A stretch of 40,569 nucleotides of DNA from Terriglobales bacterium (GCA_025934025.1 JAICYU010000005.1:1-40569), one strand, 5' to 3'; positions 17,346 through 28,655 are shown, counted from the first letter of the stretch. Made by a program: numbers and translations. Notes: generated by a model from the letters alone, not told the origin.

Positions 17346-17749
17346 TGCGTTATCTCCTGGACACGAACATCATTTCTGACTTAATACGCAATCCTCACGG
17401 ACAGGTGGCGCGACACATCCGAGAAGTTGGCGAGACGCAGGTCTGTACCAGCATTATCGTTGCGGCAGAATTGCGTTACGGCGGCATCAAGAAAGGATCG
17501 CAACGGCTCTCTGCCCAGCTTGACGCGGTCCTCAGCGCTCTTGAGGTGCTGCCTTTGGAAGCGCCTGCTGACGAAATCTATAGCCTAGTCCGATCTCGTC
17601 TCGAACGAAGCGGAAAGCCGGTCGGCGGAAATGATTTGCTTATTGCTTCGCAAGCGATTGCGCTGAACTGCGTCCTCGTAACCGATAACGCACGCGAATT
17701 CTCCAGGGTCAACAATCTCAGAAGCGAGAATTGGCTTCGATTAATTTAA
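17345..17749 (+). CDS. vapC: VapC toxin, PIN-domain ribonuclease
   Basis: 134 residues from GTG 17345, overlapping vapB by one base. It is a PIN-domain Mg2+-dependent RNase; family members cut tRNA or rRNA when freed from VapB. The acidic active-site set is present: Asp6 in LLDTNIISD, Glu42 in AAELRYG, Asp97 in GGNDLLIA and Asp114 in VTDNAREF. All are intact, so the toxin should be active. Length is normal. The GTG start with overlap keeps toxin output coupled to and below antitoxin output. Confidence 0.95.
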   Translation: MRYLLDTNIISDLIRNPHGQVARHIREVGETQVCTSIIVAAELRYGGIKKGSQRLSAQLDAVLSALEVLPLEAPADEIYSLVRSRLERSGKPVGGNDLLIASQAIALNCVLVTDNAREFSRVNNLRSENWLRLI

Positions 17750-17799
17750 ACGGCTCTTGAATCGGCTCCGCCCCGCTCGCGCCGGCAACCACTAATTTT

Positions 17800-18288
17800 T
17801 CATGTGCCTTGGCCATGCCCCTTGCTCTTGAACATCCGAGTGTCATAGCTCAACGCCGTCACATCTTCGATCGCGAGTTTCCTGAAATCAGAATGAGCAG
17901 GATTGATCAGGCAGTTGTGCTCCTCCGGCGCCAGCACTGAAGGAACGAAGAGCAAGCAATGCTTGCCTCGTTGAGCAAAGTCATCGCCGATTCGGGCGAG
18001 TTGCGGAGGCGCAGCGGGATCGCGCCAGTTTGGCGGGAGCCTCGCAATTTCAATTCGTTCCGATTGCAGGTCTGCAGGAATCTGCGCGACGGCAAGTACC
18101 AGGTCCTCCGGCGGATCGTCCTTATCGAGGTGAACGAAGTATTCAAGCTGTGCCAGCGACTGGTGCTCTGATGCGTAGCTCAGGCGAACTCCAGGACTCG
18201 ACCAGCGCCCGCCGTAGAGATAAGCGCCTTCACCGTCGAAGGGATTGCGGGCAATTTTTTTTCGCAGCACCCGGTAAAGCCGGATCAA
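17800..18288 (-). CDS. RES-domain toxin (NAD+-depleting type)
   Basis: About 162 residues beginning at TTG 18288, whose bases overlap the antitoxin stop (TTGA). RES toxins are cytoplasmic enzymes that degrade NAD+. Visible are the opening RLYRVLRKKIARNPFDGEGA, YLYGGRWSSPG and SYASEHQSLAQLEYFVHL, which supply the conserved Arg, Glu and Ser-type positions of the family. A longer frame from 18408 would run 124 bases into the antitoxin and adds a basic, non-conserved stretch, so I reject it. The downstream partner order (antitoxin first) is standard for this system. Confidence 0.88.
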   Translation of the reverse strand: MIRLYRVLRKKIARNPFDGEGAYLYGGRWSSPGVRLSYASEHQSLAQLEYFVHLDKDDPPEDLVLAVAQIPADLQSERIEIARLPPNWRDPAAPPQLARIGDDFAQRGKHCLLFVPSVLAPEEHNCLINPAHSDFRKLAIEDVTALSYDTRMFKSKGHGQGT

Positions 18289-18722
18289 CTGATCCCGCCG
18301 TAGGCGATCCGGCCAAGAACGTTTTCGACCTGGCGCGCGCCTAACTCGGTATCGAGCACTGCGACGGGCGAAATGCCGCCAAGGGCGCGGTTGGGACGCT
18401 TCAGCCAATGAAGGGCGCGTTCATGGCCGCCAAGAAATTCGTTGGCAAGGGCTACGATGCGCGCGAGCCGGTAAAGCCGATCAGACTCGTAGCGGGCCAG
18501 CCTGCCGGTTCGACGGCGGCGCTGCAAGCTGCGAGGCGAAAGATCGAGCGCGGTTGCCAGTTCCTTCAATGTGAGTCCTGAAGCCCGCATCAGTTCTCCC
18601 ACAACGCGAGGCGGAAAGCCCTCTTTGATCGCTTCACGCATGTCGCGCTCGCTGGAGAGGGCACGCCCAAGAACTCCTTTACCGCCAAGTCCCTGCACGA
18701 CGGCTTGCAACTCATTGGTCAT
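18285..18722 (-). CDS. Xre/MbcA/ParS-family antitoxin of the RES toxin
   Basis: 145 residues from ATG 18722 (ATG 18737 is possible but lies inside the operator palindrome). An N-terminal helix-turn-helix-like part (about 40-70) includes ASGLTLKELATALDLSPRSLQRRR. The C-terminal MbcA/ParS toxin-binding domain includes ALANEFLGGHERALHWLKRPNRALGG-like sequence and ends in the typical GARQVENVLGRIAYG. It neutralises the RES toxin and should repress the operon. It overlaps the toxin by four bases. Confidence 0.9.
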   Translation of the reverse strand: MTNELQAVVQGLGGKGVLGRALSSERDMREAIKEGFPPRVVGELMRASGLTLKELATALDLSPRSLQRRRRTGRLARYESDRLYRLARIVALANEFLGGHERALHWLKRPNRALGGISPVAVLDTELGARQVENVLGRIAYGGIS

Positions 18723-18724
18723 TA

Positions 18725-18744
18725 TGTCGCTTATCATAGCGACA
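18725..18744. promoter_or_regulatory. Operator palindrome of the RES/Xre operon
   Basis: TGTCGCT (18725-18731) and AGCGACA (18738-18744) form a perfect 7-bp inverted repeat with a 6-bp spacer, directly ahead of the antitoxin start. Its position fits autoregulation by the Xre-type antitoxin. Confidence 0.6.
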
Positions 18745-18790
18745 AATGGCGGGTTACGTCAAATCAGCGACACCTCCCTATCTTGCGGTT

Positions 18791-19504
18791 CTATCGTGGT
18801 CTGCTGGCCATCAGCAGCAACGCCCCAATCCGTTTGAAGTCGCGCAGCTCTTCGGCGTTCTTGAACCACTTGCCGGAATAGGTCTCGGGCGTGGGGCTGC
18901 GGTCAGGAATGCGGCGCGCTTCAACATCAACGAAGCCATGCTTCTGCAGGAGAGTGATGTATTCAGCTTCTGAAAGCGCCTGTACCGGAACCTTGAGCTC
19001 TCCGACCCAGCGCAGCGAGTAGTGATTGTCTCTATATAAGTTAATAAGGATAAACAGGCGGCCACCCGGCGCCATCACGCGGCGAAGCTCGTCCAGTGCC
19101 GCTCCCTGATCGGCGTAGTAGTAAAAGGACTCGACGGACAATACCTTACTGAAAGTGTTATCAGCCAGGGAAAGACTCTCGGCCGAGCCCCAGAGATAGC
19201 GCACGTTGCCGATTCCCGTTGAAGCCGTTTCTGCCCGGCGCAGCATCTCGTCCGCCACATCCACCCCGACCACTTCTCCGCCCGTTACGACTCGCGCCAT
19301 ACGTCGCGAGGCCCATCCGGTGCCGCAGCCCAGATCGAGCACGCGATCGTTCGGCTTCAGGTTCATCAGGGCAAGCGTCTGATCTGTGATGTCGGAATGA
19401 TGGCCCTCCATCTCATCGCCACGGCCGGCCGCGGCCCATTGATTGAACTCCTGTTGCAGGTTTTTGTCGGCTTCGCTCTGGATCGGTTCGGTTCGAATGT
19501 TCAT
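18791..19504 (-). CDS. Class I SAM-dependent methyltransferase, substrate unknown
   Basis: 237 residues. The Rossmann-fold methyltransferase (type 11/25 style) has motif I VLDLGCGTGWASRRMA (about 55-70), an acidic residue ending motif II (VVGVDVADEM), and motif III/IV SLADNTFSKVLSVESFYYY, then LDELRRVMAPGGRLFILI. The N-terminus has NQWAAAGRGDEMEGHH, typical of small-molecule methyltransferases. It should be cytoplasmic and use SAM, but the substrate cannot be told. It is divergent from the zinc-ribbon gene at 19552, with under 50 bp between the starts. Confidence 0.9.
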   Translation of the reverse strand: MNIRTEPIQSEADKNLQQEFNQWAAAGRGDEMEGHHSDITDQTLALMNLKPNDRVLDLGCGTGWASRRMARVVTGGEVVGVDVADEMLRRAETASTGIGNVRYLWGSAESLSLADNTFSKVLSVESFYYYADQGAALDELRRVMAPGGRLFILINLYRDNHYSLRWVGELKVPVQALSEAEYITLLQKHGFVDVEARRIPDRSPTPETYSGKWFKNAEELRDFKRIGALLLMASRPR

Positions 19505-19551
19505 GGGTCTATGCTACAGTGAAAACTTTCGCGGACTCAATCCACGCTGCA

Positions 19552-19713
19552 ATGACTCAACCTGCCAATCCGCAACAATCCCCGGAGCCGCTCTACTGCC
19601 CGAACTGTGCACGGGCGGTAAAGGATCCTCTTACGTGTGGCGACTGCTCGGCTGTGATCTGCCGCGTCTGCGGCACGCCCCTTGAAGCGCCCGAGGACCT
19701 GGGAATCGGATGA
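19552..19713 (+). CDS. Small zinc-ribbon protein
   Basis: 53 residues from ATG 19552 (GTG 19519 gives 64). Three CxxC knuckles, CPNC, CGDC and CRVC, lie in about 30 residues after a short polar N-terminus, with an acidic end. This is a metal-binding ribbon without other domains. Function unknown; it may be a protein- or nucleic-acid-binding adaptor. The cysteine pattern makes a real gene likely despite the size. Confidence 0.65.
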   Translation: MTQPANPQQSPEPLYCPNCARAVKDPLTCGDCSAVICRVCGTPLEAPEDLGIG

Positions 19714-19718
19714 ACCAG

Positions 19719-19760
19719 ATTGCCGGAATTGCCAAAATTGCCAAAGGTTGAAAATTGAAA
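19719..19760. repeat. GGCAATT-type short repeat, locus A
   Basis: Contains ATTGCC repeated about every ten bases (ATTGCCGGAATTGCCAAAAT and onward) followed by GTTGAAAATTGAAA. Its reverse complement resembles 36993-37031. Probably a dispersed intergenic repeat. Confidence 0.4.
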
Positions 19761-19809
19761 GAGCACGATCACCCGCCGCGAGAGTATCACCAAGAATTAC
19801 CAGATCAGC

Positions 19810-21015
19810 TTAGATCGGCGTCGCCGTCTTTCTCGCCGGATTGAAGAACGGCAGCTTCACCACTTTTGCTGTCACTTTCTCTCGCACCGCTTCGATTGTG
19901 ATTTCCATCTGCAGCCTGGTTCCAGGTTTTGCATGAACAGTGTCAATGCTGGCCAGAGCGATCATCTTCTTAAGCAGCGGTGACCAGGTGGTTGAGGTCG
20001 CTTTACCTGCCTGCTTTCCTCCCATATAGACGGGCACGTGCATGCGGGAAGCCTGCGCCGGCGCGGCCGGCGTGAGACCAAACCGCTCGTAGCGCTCTTC
20101 GATCTCAACCCAATCCATCTCCAACCCGACGAGCTGTCGTGGCACTCCCTTCTTTTGCTGGTCGGACAGAGCCGCTTTGCCGACGAAGTTCTCTTTGTCC
20201 AGATGCACCATCCGTCCGAAGCCCAACTCATAAGGCGAGTAAGCCTGCGAAGAAATCAGGGCCTTTTTGCTGCTGATGTAGTCCACTTCAATGAGCAACA
20301 GGCCGGCCTCAATGCGCGCAACATCCAAGGCGAGCATTCCGGCGGGATGAATATCGAAACGGCGGCCGGCTAACATGAGCGCATCCCAAACTTTCAAGGC
20401 ATTGTTCTCGTCTCGTAATGGAATCCATATCTCATAGCCGAGGTCGCCGGTGTATCCCGTGCGCGAAATGTCCACGGGAACGCCCGCAATTTTGCCGCTG
20501 GTCACGCGAAAGTACTTCAGGTTTGCAATATCGGCTTCCGCGACGGACTTGAGCAGCTTGCCGGAAGTGGGACCTTGCAAGGCGAGCGCGGCCACCTGCT
20601 CGGAGATGTCCGCAATCTGCACGTCCATACTCAGGCCGTTCTGGCGGAACCAGCGCAGGCTGGGATCAGCGGCGGTCCAGCGGTACTTGTTCTCATCAAG
20701 GCGGCTGATGGTGCCATCGTCAATCACCTTGCCCTGCTCATCGCACCAGCAGCAATAGATGACCTGCCCTGGCTTTACCTTGTTGATGTCGCGCGAGATG
20801 ATCCGGTTGACCAGCTTCGTGGCGTCGCGGCCTTCAACCATGTACTTGTAGAGCGGGCTAACGTCAATCAGCGCGGCCGCATTGCGGATCGCGTTGTACT
20901 CGTGCTCATGGTGCGCCTCGTAGCTGCTGACCGTGTAATAACCCGACCACTCCCGGTAGTTCAGGCTCTGGCAGAGAGCGAAGGTGCGATCGTGAAATGC
21001 AGTGCCAACCGGCAA
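19810..21015 (-). CDS. GcvT-family aminomethyltransferase / folate-dependent demethylase
   Basis: 401 residues. It has the GcvT fold: an N-terminal folate-binding part with AALIDVSPLYKYMVEGRDA, GKVIDDGTISRLDE (the DD pair typical of the folate pocket) and SRTGYTGDLGYEIW, then a C-terminal barrel with GKAALSDQQKKGVPRQLVGLE. The TTG start at 21015 is supported by GAGG seven bases upstream. No gcvH or gcvP is near, so it may be a stand-alone demethylase paralogue (for example of a methylated amine or amino acid) rather than the glycine-cleavage T protein. Family certain, substrate not. Confidence 0.9.
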   Translation of the reverse strand: MPVGTAFHDRTFALCQSLNYREWSGYYTVSSYEAHHEHEYNAIRNAAALIDVSPLYKYMVEGRDATKLVNRIISRDINKVKPGQVIYCCWCDEQGKVIDDGTISRLDENKYRWTAADPSLRWFRQNGLSMDVQIADISEQVAALALQGPTSGKLLKSVAEADIANLKYFRVTSGKIAGVPVDISRTGYTGDLGYEIWIPLRDENNALKVWDALMLAGRRFDIHPAGMLALDVARIEAGLLLIEVDYISSKKALISSQAYSPYELGFGRMVHLDKENFVGKAALSDQQKKGVPRQLVGLEMDWVEIEERYERFGLTPAAPAQASRMHVPVYMGGKQAGKATSTTWSPLLKKMIALASIDTVHAKPGTRLQMEITIEAVREKVTAKVVKLPFFNPARKTATPI

Positions 21016-21150
21016 GAGAAGACCTCAGTAAAGAAAATTCACGCTCGATTATACGAAAGCAGGCCGCGCCGGCATGAATAGACCGGCCATGCGTGTGCAG
21101 TCGCCTAGGAGAAATTGCAATTCGTTCCTTCAGCGGAATAACTCCTCTCC

Positions 21151-21480
21151 TCACGCCGGCTGCAACACGCGATTGATAGCAGCGGTGACCCGCTGGAACT
21201 GCGAAACTTCGACTTCAAGTTGCCTGCGCCCGGCCGCAGTAAGGTGGTAGTAGCGGGCGCGGCGGTTCCCTGCCGTTTGTCCCCACTGCGCGGTCACCCA
21301 TCCTTTAATGAGGATGCGCTGCAACGCGGGATACAGGGAGCCTTCTTCCACCTGCAGCACGTCGTCCGATAGCTGCTCGATGGATTTGGCAATTTCGAAT
21401 CCGTGCAGTTCGCGATTGTTCGAGAGGACCCGCAGGATCAGCATCTCCAGCGTGCCTGGAGGAATTTCATCTCGCCGCAT
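21151..21480 (-). CDS. PadR-family transcriptional repressor
   Basis: 109 residues. The winged helix has the PadR layout: GTLEMLILRVLSNNRELHGFEIAKSI, then LQVEEGSLYPALQRILIKGWV and the wing GNRRARYYHLTAAGRRQL, with a short C-terminal helix for dimerisation. PadR proteins repress until a small ligand or signal appears; in acidobacteria many sit beside membrane permeases, but none is seen here. Two palindromes just upstream (21496-21531) look like its own operator. It is 135 bp from the gcvT-like gene on the same strand. Confidence 0.93.
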   Translation of the reverse strand: MRRDEIPPGTLEMLILRVLSNNRELHGFEIAKSIEQLSDDVLQVEEGSLYPALQRILIKGWVTAQWGQTAGNRRARYYHLTAAGRRQLEVEVSQFQRVTAAINRVLQPA

Positions 21481-21495
21481 GCTTCAACTCCGTTG

Positions 21496-21531
21496 CATAG
21501 ATATTCTATGCCACAACATAGATAGACTATG
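21496..21531. promoter_or_regulatory. PadR operator: two 15-bp palindromes
   Basis: CATAG-ATATT-CTATG (21496-21510) and CATAG-ATAGA-CTATG (21517-21531) share arms and differ only in the centre. Their centres are 21 bp apart, two helical turns, and lie directly upstream of the padR start, so two dimers could bind one DNA face. A typical autorepression site. Confidence 0.75.
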
Positions 21532-21697
21532 CCAGCTAGAAGAAGTTAGCAAGAGTTGCTCTGCAAGCTTTGGAATGGGAGATGTTGGGTTTCGAGAGGA
21601 ATACAGCTGCGGAAAATACTGCGGAGCGCAATTCTGAGGCGCGGCCTGCCCGGCAGTGCTAAACACTTTCTCGCAGCGTTTCTGGTGAGTAGTGGGT

Positions 21698-22963
21698 TTA
21701 TGCCCTTCCCACGCCCAGGTATTCGAATCCAAGAGCTTTCATGCGCGCGCCATCGAGCATGTTTTTGGTGTCCACAACCAGCGGGCGGCGAATGATGCGG
21801 CGAATACGGTCGTAGTCGAGCGTGCGGAACTCCGGCCAGCCGGTGCCCAGCACCAGAGCATCGGCGCCTTCAGCAACGGCATAGGCGGAATCGCAGTAGC
21901 GAACGTTGCCGGTTAGTTCCTGCTGAGCATCGGGCATTGCGATCGGATCATAAGCTTTAACGTGGGCGCCGCCTTCCATGAGAGCGCGCGCCAGGTGAAT
22001 GGAACCCGAACTGGCTACCGAATTGGTGTTGGGCTTAAAGGCGAGACCCAGCAGGCCAACCTGCTTTCCTTGCACAGTCTGGAGCACTCCGTTGATCTTC
22101 CGCATAATGCGGCCGCAGAACTCGCGATTCACCTCACGTGCCGCCGTTAGAATCTTGAGCGACACTCCAGAGCCGGCCGCCAGGTTGGCCAGCGAGTCCA
22201 TATCGGACTCAGTGAACGTCCCGCCCAGCGACCCTGGTTGCAGGCAGCGGGGCGCAATGCGCTTGTCCAAGCCGAGCGCCAGGGCAAGATCCACTGCGTC
22301 GGCGCTGATGCGTTCGCACAGGCTGGAAAGCTCATTAATGAAAGAGACTTTTGTCGCCAGAAATGCCGTTGAGGCTTCGCGCACCAGTTCGGCCGTTTCG
22401 TGAGTGGTCACGATCACCGGCACGCCGCGCATCACCAGCGGACGATAAAGCGCTTTCAACGCCGTCACTGCGGCATTCGAATTGGTGCCGAGCACAATGC
22501 GGTCCGGCCAGTTGAAGTCTTCTACCGCGCAACCTTCGGAGAGAAACACCGGATGCGAAACCACAGTGACCTTCCGTCCGGCGGCATTAATGCGCGCTTC
22601 AATGCGCCTCGCCGTTCCCACCGGGACCGGCGTGATCAGCACCAGGATCTGTCCGTGGTCGCAGTAAGAAGCAATCTCCATGGAGATGGATTCAATGTCG
22701 GCGTTGGCATCTTCGGCCAGGTAGATGATTTCCGCCCGCTGCACCATGGACTGCAGATGCGTCGAGTACATCAGCCGGCTGGCGCGCACGCCGCGGCGCA
22801 CAATGTCGCTCAGGTTCTTTTCATGGAACGGCAGGATGCCGCTGGCGAGAAGAGTTGTGTTGACGGAATCACTGCCGTAGGCGGTTACCGGCACTCCGAA
22901 ATCTGCCAGGCACGCAGCGACAACAGTCCCCAGATAACCACAGCCGTACACACCGATTTGCAT
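21698..22963 (-). CDS. UDP-glucose/GDP-mannose dehydrogenase-family protein with altered catalytic site
   Basis: 421 residues from ATG 22963, chosen for GGGAG eight bases upstream. The Rossmann NAD site is good (MQIGVYGCGYLGTVVAACLA). All three UGD domains are recognisable, including FLATKVSFINELSSLCE (Lys205) and LLGLAFKPNTNSV. In active UGDs the stretch after PG has a GGSCFPKD-like catalytic Cys motif; here residues 243-254 read PGSLGGTFTESD, with no cysteine. The usual NPEFLREG glutamate motif is HPVFLSEG (Val139). It probably does not perform the normal four-electron oxidation. It may be a binding, regulatory or different dehydrogenase; it could belong to exopolysaccharide metabolism, but no partner genes are near. 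Confidence 0.88.
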   Translation of the reverse strand: MQIGVYGCGYLGTVVAACLADFGVPVTAYGSDSVNTTLLASGILPFHEKNLSDIVRRGVRASRLMYSTHLQSMVQRAEIIYLAEDANADIESISMEIASYCDHGQILVLITPVPVGTARRIEARINAAGRKVTVVSHPVFLSEGCAVEDFNWPDRIVLGTNSNAAVTALKALYRPLVMRGVPVIVTTHETAELVREASTAFLATKVSFINELSSLCERISADAVDLALALGLDKRIAPRCLQPGSLGGTFTESDMDSLANLAAGSGVSLKILTAAREVNREFCGRIMRKINGVLQTVQGKQVGLLGLAFKPNTNSVASSGSIHLARALMEGGAHVKAYDPIAMPDAQQELTGNVRYCDSAYAVAEGADALVLGTGWPEFRTLDYDRIRRIIRRPLVVDTKNMLDGARMKALGFEYLGVGRA

Positions 22964-23126
22964 GATGGATCTCCCTGGTCTCAAGCACACAAGGCCAGCC
23001 CGGCGGTTTCGGGGGAGTGAGGGATCTCACCTAGAGCTGCTTGTTTTTGTTCTACTTAGGCTTTGTGATTAAAAGCTTTTGCTTAGTACATGCGCAACTG
23101 GGAATTAGTACATGTACCAGGAAGGA

Positions 23127-23153
23127 GGTACATTGTCCTGCTGGACATGTACC
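23127..23153. terminator. Strong hairpin between the mazF-type gene and the UGD-like gene
   Basis: GGTACATTGTCC (23127-23138) and GGACATGTACC (23143-23153) pair over 11 bp with one bulge around a TGCT loop, seven bases past the toxin stop. There is no clean T-run. Two further GTACATG motifs lie at about 23088 and 23108. Possible transcript end or binding site. Confidence 0.4.
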
Positions 23154-23159
23154 GAGGGA

Positions 23160-23510
23160 TCATCCAGGATACGGAGCATCTGGATCAATCGCGCGGTTCA
23201 CCATTGCGATGAGTTCCCGCATTCGCAGGCCCGAAAGCATTCGCGGAAGCCGCTCAATGAGCACCGACTTTTCTACCGTGGTTATGAAATGAGCTTTCAG
23301 AAATGAGGGCTCTCTCAGCCCGGTTTCTCCCGGTTCCATCCGGAGGGTGGTCGGACCTTCGACACCATAGCTTCCAAATGGAACCGCCAGAATCGAACTC
23401 ACTCGCTCGCTGGCATTACGTTGGTCGAGGGAAACAACTACCATCGCATGCCGCTTGCCGCCGGTATTGGCGTACCAGATTTCGCCGCGCCGAGCCGCGT
23501 TAGATTTCAT
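23160..23510 (-). CDS. MazF-like (PemK/CcdB-fold) endoribonuclease toxin
   Basis: 116 residues from ATG 23510. The MazF fold opens with RRGEIWYANTGGKRHAMVVVS, followed by RVSSILAVPFGSYGVEGPTTLRM and a region ending KSVLIERLPRMLSG, as in the MazF/PemK family, with a final helix LRMRELIAMVNRAID. It should cut mRNA when freed from the antitoxin. A longer frame to 23618 overlaps the antitoxin heavily and adds no conserved sequence. The ATG overlaps the antitoxin 3' end by 11 bases, the expected coupling. Confidence 0.85.
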   Translation of the reverse strand: MKSNAARRGEIWYANTGGKRHAMVVVSLDQRNASERVSSILAVPFGSYGVEGPTTLRMEPGETGLREPSFLKAHFITTVEKSVLIERLPRMLSGLRMRELIAMVNRAIDPDAPYPG

Positions 23511-23808
23511 GGTCGAAATCAATCGAACTCGCCGAGGCAAGGTCACGCGACAGGGCGTTCTCTTCAAGAGCAGCTTGCGGGTCAAGCTGCTCAAAGTATC
23601 GAGAGGTGGCGAGAGCAAGGCGACGCCGGTTCTCCACTTTGCGAATTCTCGAGACTACAGCGTCGAGAGCATCCGCAATGGATGCTGCCTGGCCACGCTT
23701 GACCATCTCCTGCAGGAAATCATGCGTTTCCCGAGCAATCGTAGTTGAGAGCTTCTGCCGAGTCTGTCGCGAAGAAGAAGTATGGTTCAGTCGCTTCACA
23801 GAAGACAT
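23500..23808 (-). CDS. Ribbon-helix-helix-type antitoxin for the MazF-like toxin
   Basis: 102 residues. It is basic at the N-terminus, then has a short strand-helix-helix pattern QKLSTTIARETHDFLQEMVK followed by ASIADALDAVVSRIRKVENR, as in CopG/RHH antitoxins, and an acidic C-terminal tail (DFDHEI) suited to toxin binding. It is assigned mainly by its fold and its 11-bp overlap with the toxin. It should repress its own promoter. carB ends about 60 bp upstream... on the same strand, so the pair follows the car genes in the direction opposite to carB's start. Confidence 0.75.
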   Translation of the reverse strand: MSSVKRLNHTSSSRQTRQKLSTTIARETHDFLQEMVKRGQAASIADALDAVVSRIRKVENRRRLALATSRYFEQLDPQAALEENALSRDLASASSIDFDHEI

Positions 23809-23869
23809 TTTAGCAGATATACCAGGCGATAAACCAGAAGATAGCTCATCCGATCACCGTACGCTCGGA

Positions 23870-27220
<3,351 letters not shown>

Positions 27221-27238
27221 GCTAGGCAGCCTCAAATT

Positions 27239-27463
27239 CAGCGCCGGAGGCGCGGCAGGAGTTAGCCCAGGGCGTGAGCCCTGGGTAGACGGTCGGAAAA
27301 GAGGGAAGCCCCAGCGGGGCGACAGAAGCGAGGCGCGCTGAGTTGGACGCTTTTGATACGGCGCTCATTTTAATTGTGCCGCCCCTCCGGGGCTCCGAAT
27401 CGTTATTGCACGTTTTCCCAGCGCTTCCGCGCTGGGCTAACTCCTGCCGCGCCTACGGCGCTG
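27239..27463. repeat. 225-bp palindromic intergenic element between carA and carB
   Basis: Outer arms 27239-27270 and 27432-27463 are inverted copies matching at 31 of 32 positions. Just inside each is a hairpin: CCCAGGGC-GTGA-GCCCTGGG on the left (27266-27285) and CCCAGCGC-TTCC-GCGCTGGG on the right (27417-27436). The stems differ but both pair, a compensatory change. Deeper still, GCCCC-AGC-GGGGC and GCCCC-TCC-GGGGC repeat the pattern. This looks like two head-to-head copies of a REP-like acidobacterial repeat. Confidence 0.8.
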
Positions 27464-27521
27464 TTCTCGAATTGCACCGAAGCGATGCAATCGAATTCAT
27501 TTAGCCGATTCCCCCAAAAGA

Positions 27522-28655
27522 TCATCTCCCCGTCCACTCCTCCATCATCTTCACGAAATCTCCAAACAGATAATGCGAGTCGTGCGGGCCGGGCGAGGCT
27601 TCAGGGTGATACTGCACGCTGAACAACGGCAGCGTGCGGTGACGCAAACCCTCCAGAGTGTTGTCGTTTAGGTCAATATGCGTTTTGATGATCTCGGATT
27701 CCTTGAGCGAGTCCGGATCCACGGCAAAGTTGTGGTTGTGGGCTGTGATTTCGATCTTGCCGGTCTCCAGCTGCTTTACCGGATGATTGCCGCCGTGATG
27801 CCCGAATTTCAATTTATAGGTGCGGCCGTGCAGCGCCAGCCCGATCAACTGATGGCCCAGACAGATGCCGAAGATGGGAGTTTTGCACATCAGCCGCCGG
27901 ATGTTTTCCTGAGCGTAGCTACACGGTTCGGGGTCGCCCGGTCCATTAGAAAGAAAAACGCCGTCAGGATTCAGCGCCAGCACATCTTCCGCTGAGGTCA
28001 CGGCCGGAACAACCGTTACGCGGCAGCCTTGGTCCACGAGCATGCGCAGAATGTTCTGCTTGATGCCGTAATCGTAGGCAACCACGTGTTTGCTTGGCGG
28101 CTGGTCTTTCACGCCCACAACTTCTGTTGGCTCGTGCGAGCGCGTTCCCATTTCCCACTGATAGCGCTGCTTGGTGGTGACCACTCGCGCCAAGTCGGTG
28201 CCGTCCATTTTGCGGATGCCGCGCGCTTTGGCCACCAGCTTTTCCGGATCGCTCTCGATGGAGGAGATCACACCGCGCATAACGCCGTGCGTGCGCAGAT
28301 GGCGGACCAGGGCACGGCTGTCAATATCGGCGATGACAGGAATTTTGAATTTTTCCAGGTACTCGTCCGTCACCTGCTGCGAGCGCCAATTGGAGCTGAT
28401 GGGAGAGAACTCACGCACCACGAGACCTTCAATAAAAGGATGTGTGGCTTCGTTATCGTCAGGATTGGTGCCGTAGTTGCCGATCTCAGGGTTGGTGAGG
28501 ACTACGATCTGGCCGGCATACGAAGGGTCCGTGAAAATTTCCTGGTAGCCGGTGAGCGAGGTATTAAAAACAACTTCCCCGTAACATTCGCCTTTCGCGC
28601 CGTGGCCTCTGCCGCTGAAGATCCTGCCATCTTCCAGCGCAAGGATTGCCTGCAT
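27522..28655 (-). CDS. carA: Carbamoyl-phosphate synthase small subunit (glutaminase)
   Basis: 377 residues, normal length. CarA hydrolyses glutamine and passes ammonia to CarB. The N-terminal domain has [20 protein letters not shown]-like sequence typical of CarA. The class I amidotransferase domain has [13 protein letters not shown], the GPGDPEP loop, nucleophile Cys265 in FGICLGHQL, and the His350/Glu352 pair in [18 protein letters not shown] lies five bases before the ATG. carA precedes carB on the same strand; the gap of about 300 bp between them holds the palindromic element, so co-transcription is likely but may be attenuated. Confidence 0.98.
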   Translation of the reverse strand: MQAILALEDGRIFSGRGHGAKGECYGEVVFNTSLTGYQEIFTDPSYAGQIVVLTNPEIGNYGTNPDDNEATHPFIEGLVVREFSPISSNWRSQQVTDEYLEKFKIPVIADIDSRALVRHLRTHGVMRGVISSIESDPEKLVAKARGIRKMDGTDLARVVTTKQRYQWEMGTRSHEPTEVVGVKDQPPSKHVVAYDYGIKQNILRMLVDQGCRVTVVPAVTSAEDVLALNPDGVFLSNGPGDPEPCSYAQENIRRLMCKTPIFGICLGHQLIGLALHGRTYKLKFGHHGGNHPVKQLETGKIEITAHNHNFAVDPDSLKESEIIKTHIDLNDNTLEGLRHRTLPLFSVQYHPEASPGPHDSHYLFGDFVKMMEEWTGR

